A DNA stretch of 64,000 nt from Monarcha castaneiventris obscurior (taxonomy: Eukaryota; Chordata; Aves; Passeriformes; Monarchidae), in contig JAMPIT010000510.1 of NCBI GenBank assembly GCA_026261815.1, positions 20,184,001-20,248,000 of the forward strand. Reading direction: 5' to 3'. Shown here one piece after another: positions 1 through 28,174 of this stretch (positions are counted from its first letter, which is position 1; the number at the start of each line of letters is the position of its first letter). Position numbers and translations under genes: made by a program. The notes below the pieces were generated by a model. The model searched no databases. It was not told the origin of the DNA and saw only the letters and a program-made list of their open reading frames with translations.

Positions 1-1016
1 CCAAACTGGGCATGGCTCTGAGCAACCTCATCTAGCCAGACCCACTCTGGGCAGGAATTTGACTACATATCTCTTCCAATGTATATGGTTCTGTGGTCTT
101 TACAGAGTTGATCCTAGACCCACTGGTACCATTAGGACAGCCTCCCCCACCACACATATCTGCTGTTCCATCTCTTTGGGTAGGATTCATTCCAAGTCAT
201 GAGACATCTAGCCCCAGCAATGACTTTGGTTCTTTCATCAGTCAGTGCCAAGAAACAGTATTTCCAGAAGTGGTTCAGTACATCTTTGTTATCTTCTGCT
301 TTAGGATGGGATACATCTGAATATGCCTGTTTCATTCCACGGAGTTTATCAGAGATCCAAACGAGTAGCTCAGGTGGATCACAGAATTTTGGACATCTCC
401 ACTTGGTGAAACAAATCCCACCCTAGCAGGGCAAATACCAGCAGCACATGGTTCATGGACCTCTTCAAAACATTTTTCCATGTTGCTGTCATCTTGCATG
501 AAATACTTTCCATTTAAATGGAGAAATAAAGGAGCAGCTACAGGACTCATTTGCAAAATCTTCAGCTTGTTTCAGGGAAGGAGAAAGAACTACTGTCAAT
601 ATCTGATTATGATGGTTGTGCCACCTGATTTTGTTCCTGTAGAAGGAAAGCCAGGAATTGCAGCTGTTATCACCTGGAATACCCCCCCAAACCAAACCAA
701 ATAAATAATGACATTATTGGCCCTGTGACTCTGTAGGGCAGATTGAAGAGAAATGTCAGACCATTTTGGAAGTGCTCTGGTCTGACCCAATATACAACTT
801 CTTCAGGCTCAAATCATTTGTCTGCAACTGAACACAGTGAAAATATTTCAATATTATTTTGAAGCATTATCTTACTCTGATTAACAGGATACCTTTTCTG
901 ATGTAACATGGTTTTTGCTTGTGATAACCAAAATGGAAAACATACAAATGTCAAAATACCTTCATCAAGCAGTCCAGCCTTTCTAATACATCTTTTCTTT
1001 TATTTTTTTCCTCCAG
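1..1016. other. FLT3: FLT3 intron 8, 3' part
   Basis: Non-coding sequence upstream of the first FLT3 exon in the window, ending in a pyrimidine tract and CAG acceptor at 1014-1016. I looked for the preceding FLT3 exon and did not see one, so it lies outside the window. The minus strand between about 560 and 30 contains a reading frame of odd character, interrupted by TGA codons; it is treated as a finding, not as a gene. Confidence 0.7.
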
Positions 1017-17795
<16,779 letters not shown>

Positions 17796-19240
17796 TCTGG
17801 GTTGTGGATTTGGCCTCAGTATTGTCATAAACCCTGTGCAGGATAAGTGTTTTACATCAGCTCTAAGGCCTAATGTAAACAGTGCAACAGTTTACATTTT
17901 GCATTTCTTGTGGGCCAGTCCATATTAATGTGACTTTGAGAAGAAGATGTAATTCATTTGTTTGAATTCAGCAAACACATCCATAGCAAGAAAAGTTTTT
18001 TTGCTGCCTCTCTACAACTGAATTTCTCTTCTCCTGGTGCTGTGTAAATAGTGCCTAATCAACTTGCTGAATTCATACTGTTCTTGCCACATTGCAACCA
18101 AACATGAGAAAATCCTTATTTTTTTAATCAATGTTTACAAGCATTGACTATGCAGCTAAGGAGAGCTGGTGTGACTTCCGTAAGTGCTATTCACATCTTT
18201 ATCTCTGGATGTCAGTGAGTGTTGGATAAAAACCCCATTGGGGTCACCAGTTTTAGATGTTCAAATGTAAAAAAAAGTCTTGATTTACAAAGAGCTCTTA
18301 ATTTGGTTGTGTGTAATTGTCTTACCCTGGACATCTCAATGGCTGTGAAGTAGCTGTTGGGTGTCCAGTTCAGGTGAGTTCATTTTATCAAGATTTAGTC
18401 ACTCAGGTGGCCTCTACTCAGCGAGGCTACATTCTGCAACTGCTGATGAGAGACAGCCACTCACAGTGAGTGATTCCTTTCTACCTAAAATAAGCATCTA
18501 AAATAACCAGGAGGAGTGATACTTGCAGATAACCTTCTACCTCCCTGGTTCGGAAAATCCAGGTGGCAGTCTCCAGTTGGAAGATTCACTTCAGCTGAGT
18601 CACAGCTAATTCCATTCATGGGGCTTTGTGTGTTACAATAGCAAATTTAAAAAAAAAAAAATTGAAGAAATTATCTTCTGTAGCAATTTAGGTGTGTACT
18701 ATCATCACTCCAAATCCACAGAATTTGGCCTGGGTCTATGAACTCTGCTGCACTAAAATGAAAGTGTGTCTTTTTAACTTTCTCATAGGCACCCAGGACA
18801 ATATCCAGAGGCTTGATTTGTTTTCAGTATAGTTCAAGAGATAGCTATTTTCATTGTGAGGTTTAGGAATTTCTAAATGCAACTTTCATCATGACTAATA
18901 GGATATATTTGTCTACATCACAGTGGATGAAGATGAGAATATTGGTTAATTGTTTTTTTTCTCTTTTACATTTTACAAGGTGCTAACTTCAGTAAGGATT
19001 TTTCAGAGGCATGTGTCATAAATTAATAACTGTTTGGATAGAATATGCTATCACAGAAATTGAGCTGCTCTTTACTAACACTGTCTGAAAATAATGTTGT
19101 AATACAATGATTATGATTTGTATATTTTTGTTAATGTTGTTAATAATTACTGATGAATCCTCAATTTTTTTATCAGATTCAAACTGCTGAAGAGCAATTT
19201 GGAGATATTTAGACAGAAATAAATTCTAACATTTCATTCT
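17796..19240 (+). other. FLT3: FLT3 3' UTR (probable)
   Basis: AT-rich sequence after the stop with no further exon. The first convincing poly(A) signal is at 19,218-19,223, giving a 3' UTR of about 1.45 kb. The end point is inferred. Confidence 0.6.
19218..19223 (+). terminator. FLT3: candidate FLT3 poly(A) signal AATAAA
   Basis: Perfect AATAAA in an AT-rich context about 1.42 kb after the stop codon. The downstream sequence is T-rich (TTATGTTATTTTAAC). Usage is inferred. Confidence 0.5.
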
Positions 19241-20329
19241 CTGGAAAATTTATGTTATTTTAACATAACCATAACAGTTTGAAAGTGTTCATCTGCAAGA
19301 TGTCACTGTTCAGCACTGTTGGCACACAGCCTGCAGTGGCTGGACAGTGGGAGTTGAGTGTCTTGTGCAGACAGGGGTTTTCAGCCTTCAGAGTTAGAGG
19401 AACCTAATGCTGAGCTGGCCACTTCCAAGCCTGCCTGGCCCTAGAATCTAAGCAGATGTGAACTTGGCTCAAAGAGGAGCAGCTGAGAATCCCATGTACT
19501 TAAAAACATGCCAGGGAGTTGTGTCACAGGTTTTTCCACAAGATTTTGAAAGAACTTGGCATAGGTCATCCGGCCCCATCATCACTGCTGAGCTGAGACT
19601 TGGGAATACAAGGGCCAATAGAGAATCTTGGAGCAAGTACAATTTCTCATGATTCACACATGAAAAGCAGCTCAGGCAACACAGCACTCTATGAGGAAGA
19701 GCAGTCAGGAGAAAAGCCCCTGTGTAAGGACTGAACATGTGGGGAGTTGTGCATCTGCTTCTCCACATAGAAGAGAGACATGAAACAAAGCTACAGGCGA
19801 GATTGAGTGAAAAATAACCTCTTTTAGGACATTTCCTTTCCAGGATGCTTCCAACACAACTTAGCAAAGTGGTGGTCCATTCCTGAGGCTTATGCAGAGC
19901 CACAGAAAGTGCTGTTTAGGGAGCAGTTTCGTGATTCTTGAAGGGAGATGCCCACACTTCTTTCATTAGGATCCAGACCCCTAATCTGTGCCTCCAGAAG
20001 CAGGAGATCAGGAGAAAGTGATGAATTCCCCCTGTAGTGAATGGAGAGAGTTAAGCTTGTTTGAAGACCTCCAGCAGAGATGCCTTTAGTCTAAGGTGGA
20101 TGCCTTAAGTCAGGCGCAGACTGACAAAGATTCAGTAATCATTAATCCGGGAAGAAGAGCAATAGAAGGGATTGAGGTCAATTAAAAGCGCTGAAAGGCA
20201 AAGGACACTGAGCTCTCCCTCGCAGAACAGAAATAAGAAGAAACATAATTTGACAACCCAAGCTGAAAGGATCCCAGGATCCTGGCAGGATCCAGGATGG
20301 CGCTGGGGAATCTGCCCGAATTTTCTTTC
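19241..20329. other. FLT3-CDX2 intergenic, first part
   Basis: No gene, repeat or transposon recognised. The minus-strand open frame at 19,469-19,903 has no family signal. Confidence 0.6.
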
Positions 20330-20730
20330 CCCTCTACCTGCAAAAGCACACCTCGGAGCGGAGTGGGCAGCCCCGTCCCGAGTGTTTCCCCGCGGGATGC
20401 CCGGGCACAGGCGGCCCCGTCCCGAGTGTTCCCCGCGGGATGCCCGGGCACAGGCGGCCCCGTCCCGAGTGTTCCCCGCGGGATGCCCGGGCACAGGCGG
20501 CCCCGTCCCGAGTGTTCCCCGCGGGATGCCCGGGCACAGGCGGCCCCGCTCGGCAGCCGGCGCTAGGTGGAGCTCGGGCACCGCGGCTGCCGGGCGGGCC
20601 GGGCCCAGGGCAGGGGACGAGGAGCAGGGCTGGCGTTCAGCAGGGGGACTTGGGCTTGGGCCCGCCGCAGCGCCGGGACCAGAGCCACGGGAGAATAGGA
20701 CTGGGGATGTGAGTGTCGGTCAAAAGGACT
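20330..20730. promoter_or_regulatory. GC-rich, CpG-rich island between FLT3 and CDX2
   Basis: About 400 bases rich in CpG within ordinary-GC DNA, about 1.1 kb beyond the FLT3 poly(A) signal. Nearly half of it is a 43-base tandem repeat. It could be a promoter-type island or merely an expanded GC-rich minisatellite. It lies roughly where the mammalian URAD 5' end would be, but no URAD-like codons are present. Confidence 0.5.
20371..20543. repeat. 43-bp minisatellite, 4 copies
   Basis: Four almost perfect direct copies of a 43-base GC-rich unit starting CCCCGTCCCGAGTGTTCCCC and ending GGGCACAGGCGG. The first copy has one extra T. The near identity of the copies implies recent expansion. The open frames crossing it on both strands arise from the repeat. 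Confidence 0.97.
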
Positions 20731-23050
20731 CCGCAGCCAAAACCTCGTAGCACGGATGGGACAAGCCCAGTACCAGCGCAAACCACTCAGCCCCCACCCT
20801 CAGAGCGTTTACCCAAACAACCATATCCGTGTGTCACAGGCAGCAGGGACCAAGAAAATAAGAGACTCTTCTCTGTCCCGATCAAGAGAAACTGGAAATG
20901 CTTCTCCAACACGTCATGTTTTTGGGTTTGGGATACCTGGTATGGGCTCTGTGGGGTCCCAATGAGAGAAGCTGGGACCATGTGTTAAACCAGAAGAGAA
21001 GAGCATAAGTGACCCTGTCATGCATCCTAGCAGTGGCTTTCAGTCCACATGTTCATGGAGGAAACTGTGAAAGGCAATGGAGAAATCTAAGGTCAAAGTT
21101 GCTCCAGAGCTATTTGCAGACGGTTATTTTTTAAGAGGCAAAACTTCTGCTGGAAATTATCTCAGAGGCAAAAAATCAAAGCAGACTGAAGATGAGCTGG
21201 ATACACCAAATCTCAGCCCCTTTCTCCCAGACACTGAATTAGATCAAGTGCTCAGTGGCTCAGGGCTTAGGCTTCCCATTCTGTCACTTTCCCTCCCTCA
21301 TCAATAGTTAATTAATTAGACCATGCAAAGGAAAACAGCTTTTAAAAAGGGGCACAAAAAGACCCACTCAGATCTGGGGTTGAGAAAGTCTCAAATGGCT
21401 TCAGAAAGAGCTGGAGCCCAATCCGAGCTCCTTCTCAGCCTTGGTGAGCATCCCAGCATTATGGAATGGCCTGGAAGGAGTCCCTTCCAGGCAAGTTGTC
21501 TGACACCTTGGCTGGATTCATGCTTCTGAAATGCTTCGTAATGATGAGATAAATAGTGCAGCTGCTCAGAGCAGGGATCCTTCCTTATAAGTCACTGACA
21601 GATTAAAATTTGGGTGTTTAATTATGTGCTGGAAAACTGATAGAGTTACACTCCTAGAAGAAGTGTAGGTGCCCTGGCGCACAATTTGGTTCAGATCTCA
21701 GCTAAGCAGGAATTTTCAAGACTTGTGTGTGGAGAGAGGTGGGAAAGTGGTGATACTTCTGTGGTCACCTCCACAGAGGCACATAAATATTAGGTTGGGA
21801 TCCAAGTTCATTTAAACACTGCTTAGTTGGGATGAAAACAGACAGGAGATCCTGAGAGTGACCTACTCCTGCTGCCATGTATTGCCTACACCTGTTCATG
21901 ATCCTTTGCATCACAGCTAGGCTTTGACACTTAGTTTTGGCTGCCCAGAGAAGCCTCCTTCCAGCTGCACTAGCGTTTCTCTCCCTTCATGCTGTATGCT
22001 GTAGGAACATCACCATCTTCCAGCTGAAGAAAAGCCACAATTTACTTCTAATGGCAACCCTCCAGTCCCACCAGTGCCATGACAGCCCCGTCTTCAGAGG
22101 AGGGTTGGAGGCTTCAGATCCTAAAAAGAAAGAGATGCCTAGCTCTAGTTTCCCACGTACTTCTCTTGGAGAAGCGATTATTTGATATGTACTGGGTTCT
22201 CCTTTGCAAAAGCCTCCTGTGTATGAGGTTGCCCTGGGTGAGAAGGGGCTGTGAAGCTAAACTGAGCCAGGGCTGGGCTGGTCCCTGGGAGCTGAGTCAC
22301 AGAGGAGACCCCAGGGGAGGGGAGTGTGGGCCACAGATGGGAAGCTGGTTCTGGGTCTGCCTGGCCCTGCCTTCTGCTCCTTTTGGGGCTTCTTTTCAGA
22401 CCAGAAACAAAATGTGGTGAGACTCGTTTTCCCTCTCAGGTACTAAAATAAAATAGCTGGGAGCAAATGTGGGGTGCTGGAGAGCATCAGGTACCAATTT
22501 CTCCTTGGAGCCAGAAGGACTAAGGGTTTGGATTGGAGGGTACAGGTTTGTCTGTGGAGAAAGATGAGTCTTCTTCTGCCTTCCTACAGCCCCATCATAA
22601 AGCAAGGTCCCATGTGGGAGCCTTGGCCTGCTCCCTGCCAGGCCGAAGAGCTGCTTGGCACTTACTTGCCTTCTTTGGACTCCTGTATTTCCTAGCGTGA
22701 AATATGATCCACAAAGCACCGTGGCCCTGTAGGGATGTGTACAATTATGGTCTGGCAAACAAGAAACCGTCTACATGGGTCAGCAACACCCAGTGCCTCT
22801 GCTCAATGAAGGGGTTTGTAGGATTGGGCTTGCCACAGAACACAAGGCTGAGGGAGACAGTGGTATGGGGCAACCACCCCAGAGCATCTTGACAAGGAAA
22901 GGCCTGGAGCAGAAGGAATGAGGGGGAAAAATCGGCATGACTTGCAGGTTGTCGAGCTGGGGACAGCACACCCAAGGGGCGTGCATCACCTCTCTGCTAA
23001 GGTTTCCAAGCTGGGAGATGTAGAAAATTAATCAGCGAAGAAAGCAGTGA
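20731..23050. other. FLT3-CDX2 intergenic, middle part
   Basis: Ordinary-GC sequence without a recognisable gene. I searched both strands for URAD-like coding and saw none. No CR1 copy recognised. Confidence 0.6.
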
Positions 23051-23059
23051 GGGCATCAG

Positions 23060-23620
23060 CCTTCATATTGCCGGTGGGAGGGGTGATGTCCGGCCGCACA
23101 CTGGGGGCAAAGGTGTGCAAACGATTTTGCAGCTCAAATTCGGTGTTTCGCTTGGCACGGCAGCCAACACTCGTCTTAGCGGCTCCATCCCACTAGCTGG
23201 GCCGGGGATCGCGGTTTCCCGGGGAGTGGCGTGGCTCCGAGGGAGGGCTGGGAGAGCGGGGAGCAGCCTCGGTGTGCCGGGCCGGGAGCGTGGGGCTGGG
23301 CAGCGCCGCGCTCCCGCTGCATCCCGAGCCCGGGGAAGATAACAGCGGCCCTGCGTGCTGCGGGCAGCGTCCCTGGGTGGGCGGGGGTGTCCTCGGGGGC
23401 AGGGCGAGAACATCCGTGCCCTGGGCTCCCCTCCCGTGGCAGGGCCCGCCCCGCCCGGGCCGCGCCGTCGGGGCCGTCCTGCCCGGTGACCCACGGCTCC
23501 CGGGACCGGATCGGGCCCGGCCGTCCCGGGACACGGGACACGCCAGCAGAGGCTGGGCACAAGAGCTCTGCAGGCAGCCGGGGCGCCCTGGTGCGGCGTT
23601 CTTACGCTGCGGCATTTAAA
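23060..23620. promoter_or_regulatory. CpG-rich island upstream of CDX2
   Basis: About 560 bases dense in CpG and GC, with open frames on both strands (up to 194 codons) that look like compositional artefacts: rich in P, R, G and A with no domain. It is about 4.5 kb 5' of the CDX2 start. Possible distal promoter or Polycomb-type island. Confidence 0.5.
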
Positions 23621-24019
23621 AAGGATTATAAAGTAAGGTAAAATCAAGTAAAGAAAAGTAATAAACTAAACTAAAATAAAATAAAATCCAACCAAGGCTC
23701 TTTCCTTGGCCATCAGAGGTGTGCCAGCCACTGGACCTGAGAGGCTGGGGACACCCTCACCAGCCTCTGGCTGCAGAAGCCTCTGGTGTATCATACGACT
23801 TTTTTTCGTCTTCTCTGGTTACGTTCCTGTTTCCTGAAGGGGAAGGGGGCCGTGTAAACTCGGGCCTGGCAGCACCTGTGCAGGGGGGCAGGACCGGCCC
23901 ATGGCGGTGCGGGGCGGCTGTGCCCCGGCCAGGCACAAGGTGCCACCTTCCCTCCCCGTCTGCTTTCTTCCCAGCAACGCGGATCCGCTCGGGAGCGAGC
24001 GTTCAGCATCTAACCCCCT

Positions 24020-24215
24020 CCTACAGGCATGTGCTTAAACAAGACGAGTATCAACCCCAGGATAAAAGTATTGGGTTATTCTGCAAGGTAATCTACATCA
24101 AAGCCTCGGGGGCTGCCGGCTTGAAAAGATCCAAGATGTTTTCTAAGTCCTTATCATGTCTGTGCTTAGGGGGAGTCATAAATTCCACAGGTCGGACTAA
24201 CTAACGCACGATTCC
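24020..24215. promoter_or_regulatory. candidate CDX2 upstream enhancer (about -4.0 kb)
   Basis: AT-richer block between GC-rich stretches. It holds ATCAAAG (TCF/LEF type, 24,097-24,103), GATAAAAG near 24,061 and CATAAATTCC near 24,178, a CDX-like ATAAA site. These suit a gut gene controlled by Wnt, GATA and CDX itself. Function is inferred from motifs and composition only. Confidence 0.4.
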
Positions 24216-24419
24216 TCCTTCCCTTCTCTCTCCATGGCGGCCAAAGGGCTTTCAAGCGGGCTTTTTTTTTTTTCTTTACCTTGCAAACAACGTTCCCGGT
24301 TCCGTGTCGTTAAGGTGGAAGGAGACGGGAAGATCCCCCCGCCCACTCCACCCCGAGATTCTCCTAAATCACAGAAAAATAAATTATTTCCACCCCAAAA
24401 CTAGTAGAAATAAAGACGG

Positions 24420-25760
24420 TGAATCCGCATCCCCACGGGAGTGGGGGGCAGTTTGCGGAGGAGGGATCGGGGGCTCTGCGAGGCGCTCGGCCCTTCCCAT
24501 GGCTTATGGGGACGTCGCGGACCTGGGACGGGGGTCCTCGAGCTGTGCTGCTCCAGCCATTATCCCCGAGTCCGCGCCAGCCCCGTGGGCTGAGGCGGCG
24601 ATGAGCGCTGGCTCCGAAGCGAGGTGTCCGCTCCAGACGCGAGCACCGCCTGCCCGGCTCCGAGGGCCCGGCAGCGGGCAGTGGGCACAGCGCCCTGCCA
24701 CGGCACTTCCCCGCAGTCCTGCCGCTGCCCTGACTTCCCCTGGAATAATGTCCTAAATTATTTTTTCAGATCAAGCAGTAAGGCTGAGGCTGAAGGAGGA
24801 AAGTAGGGATCTCGGCGTCCGCCCAGGAGGCAGCCCTGGATGAAACAGCCCTACAGGGAAAATATCGGGGTCAGCATGGAGGGGCGGGGGAGGATATTTC
24901 CCTGCGAACGGTGTCCCCCATCCGGCACTTGTCAGCTTGAGAGGCGTTGGGTCGCAGTTCCCTGCTCAATATCTAATGAAATAGGAAAAAAACGGAGGAA
25001 GCAAAGAGGGAGAGATCGGGCCTTCGCCCACGCTCCGGTGTCGGGGTCTGGTCCCACGGTCCCCGCTCCTCTCCCGGCTCTGCCGCTCTGGGCCGAAGCT
25101 AAAGGGAAAACCCGAGGCGAGAGCAGAGAGGGAGAGGGCAGAACGGAGAGGAGAAAAGGGGTGAAACCCGGCCGAGAGCTATATTCTCTCTCCCCAACCT
25201 CCTTGAGAAGCTCCGATAGTTGGCTAGGGCCGGAGCGGGGACGAATCTTGTGCCAGTCACAACGAAAAGAAGCCCGAAGAGCCGCAAAGGCATCTAGGAA
25301 TGCGCGGATTGGGATCCCGCTTATTTTAAGGCAAGAATTTCCCGGGGCAGCGTGTCCCCATCCCCAGCAGCTGCTCCGGGTCGCGTCCGGGGAGCAGCTG
25401 CCGGGCAGCGGGAGATGCTCCGGAGCATTTATCAGCGGTGGAAGCGGGATTCGTCCCCATCTCGCCGCCGACCCCGGTTAGGGTATGGCCCATGGGGCCC
25501 GGTCTCCCCAAGTCCGCCCCGTACTCGGGAGGCAGCTGGGATCACTGTCAGAATGGCAAAGTAGCAGCGCAGCTCTCTGGCTGCCATTCCCGGTAGCCGC
25601 CGTGCTGCCTCGGAGCCTTATCCTGCTCCTTCACCGAAGCCCCAGGACTCCCATCCGACCCCGCGGCCGACGGCCCCCAGCTCCGCCAGCTCGGGCTGGC
25701 GTCGGGTCTCACCCCAAAAAGCTGCCACCTGCCTGCCAGGCATTCACTGATGGAGCCTTA
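24420..25760. other. GC-rich CDX2 5' flank
   Basis: CpG-rich DNA with no exon recognised. The long open frames (for example 24,840-25,481) are high-GC artefacts without domain signals. Confidence 0.5.
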
Positions 25761-25779
25761 GACACTGAACCGGGCTGTT

Positions 25780-25970
25780 TAGGGGTTGATCAGGGTTATA
25801 GTGCGTTTTATTACAATATCTCCAGAGTTTTGTCGTTTTAATGGCCCCTTTCTCCATTTATGGCATCATCAAATTCACATCTGCATAGATCGGCTCTGTC
25901 GGTGCTTATCGGGAGAGGCGATTACATTGCAGGGACACAGCATTTCCTTTCCAGAGTTACATTTCAGTCT
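25780..25970. promoter_or_regulatory. candidate CDX2 upstream enhancer (about -2.3 kb)
   Basis: Sharp AT-rich island in GC-rich flanks. It contains TTTTATTAC (25,806-25,814), a strong posterior-HOX/CDX-type site, then TTTAATGG, CATTTATGG, CATCAAA (TCF type), CTTATC (GATA type) and GATTACATT. The density of homeodomain-type sites suggests an auto- or cross-regulatory element. Inferred. Confidence 0.45.
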
Positions 25971-26201
25971 CCTGCTCAGACAGCGCTGGGAGCTCCAAGC
26001 CCCGCTCCCTCTCCTCGTTACCCAGCCGTCGGGGCGGGGGGAAAGTGTCATGGTGGGAAAAGGCAACAGAGAGAGAAATTCCCTCCAGAGAAAGCGTCTG
26101 GCGGGCATCTCTGCATCCCCGCTGTTGTGCTGCTGTTATCGTAGGGTCGCAGCCGCGGCCGCCTGCGACAGCCTGCGAACAAGTGACAGTGTGGGCACAG
26201 G

Positions 26202-26288
26202 CATGTGTGCAGAGTGGGAATACCCCGTTCCATGTGTGCAGAGTGGGAATACCCCGTTCCGTGTGTGCAGAGTGGGAATACCCCGTTC
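26202..26288. repeat. 29-bp tandem repeat, 3 copies
   Basis: Three direct copies of a 29-base unit (starting CATGTGTGCAGAGTGGGAAT and ending ACCCCGTTC), one base differing in the third copy. It lies about 1.9 kb 5' of the CDX2 start. Confidence 0.95.
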
Positions 26289-27700
26289 CTCGCATCTGGG
26301 GCATTCACAGCGACTCCGAGGGGGCCGTCTGTGACCTCTTCCTCAGGAGAGATGCTCCATCCTTTCCTACTTGAGTGTCCCGGTCTCCCAGGGCCACTGG
26401 CACTGGATCCCTTCGGACATTTTGAAAGATGTCACTGAATTACCCCCACTGGCGTTAAAGCATGGCTCCGCGTCAGCCCCACACTCAGCACCATAGAATG
26501 GGGGGAAAGGGAGGGAGATTTTCAGAGCGTGGGTTCGGGATATCTGCCTTTGCAGAGCTGAAATCCGCCCTCAGCTGCAAGACGCCCCGTCTCAGTGACA
26601 CTTCTCAGTGTGCAGAACAGCCACCCACGTGGAAGGAAAAATACCCCTGGGACACGACCACGTGGATCTCCATATGTAATACGCGGGACACGGGTGTCCG
26701 GGACAGCCCCGGGCCCGCTGGGGGAGCCCCGGTAGGACCGAGCCGCAGCCGGCCCAAGGCACGGGGAGAGCCGGTGAGAATGGCTGAGACGGTGCTGCGC
26801 TGCTCCGGCGAAACGTGCTGGGAAAACGGGGGGACGTTCCCGTCCTCATCCATTTTTTCTCGGCGGGTGAAAGGTTTCCTCGCTGTGTCATGGGAAAAGA
26901 TGCGAATATGCAAACGTCGTCTCGCATTGTCCCCGCTCAGGGTGAAAAGTTAAAGCATAAAAGCGGCGGGGGGAAGCTGAGAGGGGGTCGCCTCTTCAAA
27001 GGGGACTGGCTGGGCCGGGGGAGCCGGCTGCCGCTTGCCTGGGAGCCGCCCTTCCAGGGCCAGCATTTCCAGAGGGTTTCCAAGGAGTCGGGGAGGGAAG
27101 AAGTGAGTGTGCCTGGAGGGACAAGCCGTCGGGTTCTCCGCGGGCTCGGCCGCGCTACAGGGAGAGAATTGCCCAGTGAGGCGGCAGGATTTGGGAGGAG
27201 ATTGATGGTTCCCCCCTTGAGGAGAGCCATCCCCTGCCTCGGTCCCAAGCCCCCCCCCCCCCAACCGGGCGGCGGGATGATCCGTCCTCGCTCCAGGTGG
27301 GTCTGAGGGCAGAGGGTGTTTCAGACGAAGGCACCCCCAGTCCTCGTCCTTTCCCGGACCTGCTGGGTGCGCCCGACCTCGAATCTCTGCAGGCACACGC
27401 GAAGGAAGGAGACAGCGCCCTTGGAGGGGGGGAGTTCTCCTCTTACCTCGCCTTCATCGCCCATGACCGAGTGGGAGCGGGAGCGGGTGGGAAGCGTTTT
27501 AGAAAAAGCAGTAGGCCGTCGCGATGGGGTTTGTTGCTTAAAACAACCACGACAAAATAGCTTTGTGGATTTTTAATCAAAACTCCCTCCTCTTCCGCCC
27601 CTTCCCCCCCCACCCCCCCCACCTCCCAACCCCAAAGCACAGAGAAGAGCTGGCTAAAGTGCTGCCTGCAGATCGGCCGTGATACACGGCTCCCATATTC
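26289..27700. other. CDX2 proximal 5' flank, GC-rich
   Basis: No exon recognised. It holds an octamer-like ATATGCAAA near 26,906 and C tracts at 27,250 and 27,600. Confidence 0.5.
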
Positions 27701-27739
27701 CCACCCTCGCCCTTAGATCTCCCTCTCTGTCTTTTGCAA

Positions 27740-28174
27740 GTCTCTTGATTTCATCCTTTGAACCTGTGATTGGAGGTTAAAGTGCACCAGGTTGCAATGG
27801 AAGGAGGAAGCTCTTAAACAATAAAGGCTTGAATATTTAGCTGTGATCAGGTCGCTGCCCTCTCCTTATCTTTTTAAATGCAAATCGTCTTTTAGGGGTA
27901 GTAGCTATATACCCAGCGCCTCTCCACGTCACCTGCCTTTGGTGTGTCTGGGCCATTACTAATAGAGCCTTGTAAACAATCGTTAATCATGTAAGGACTG
28001 CCGGCCATTGGATTCGGACCGGGAGCGCGGAGGAGCGCGGAGCGCAGCGCGGGGCCGCGGCCCCTCCGCCTGCCCCCTCCCCGCCCCGGGCAGCCCGGCC
28101 CCAGGCAGCAGCAGGCGCGCCGCGGCGAGAGCCCCGAGCAGCATGTGGAGAGCCGCCGCGGGGGCCCCGCCAGC
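27740..28174 (+). promoter_or_regulatory. CDX2: CDX2 proximal promoter and 5' UTR
   Basis: AT-richer block directly upstream of the CDX2 start. Visible sites: CTTTGAA (TCF/LEF type, 27,756-27,762), an inverted CCAAT box (ATTGG, 27,769-27,773), CAATAAA (CDX type, 27,819-27,825), a perfect octamer ATGCAAAT (27,878-27,885) and a TATATA element (27,906-27,911). If the TATA-like element is used, transcription would start near 27,935-27,940, giving a 5' UTR of about 240 bases. Sites are read from sequence; use is inferred. Confidence 0.6.

Noticed and set aside
28145..28174. Extended CDX2 start using an upstream GTG
   Set aside because: Homologous CDX2 proteins begin at MYVSYLL, encoded by the ATG at 28,175; the upstream codons are 5' UTR.
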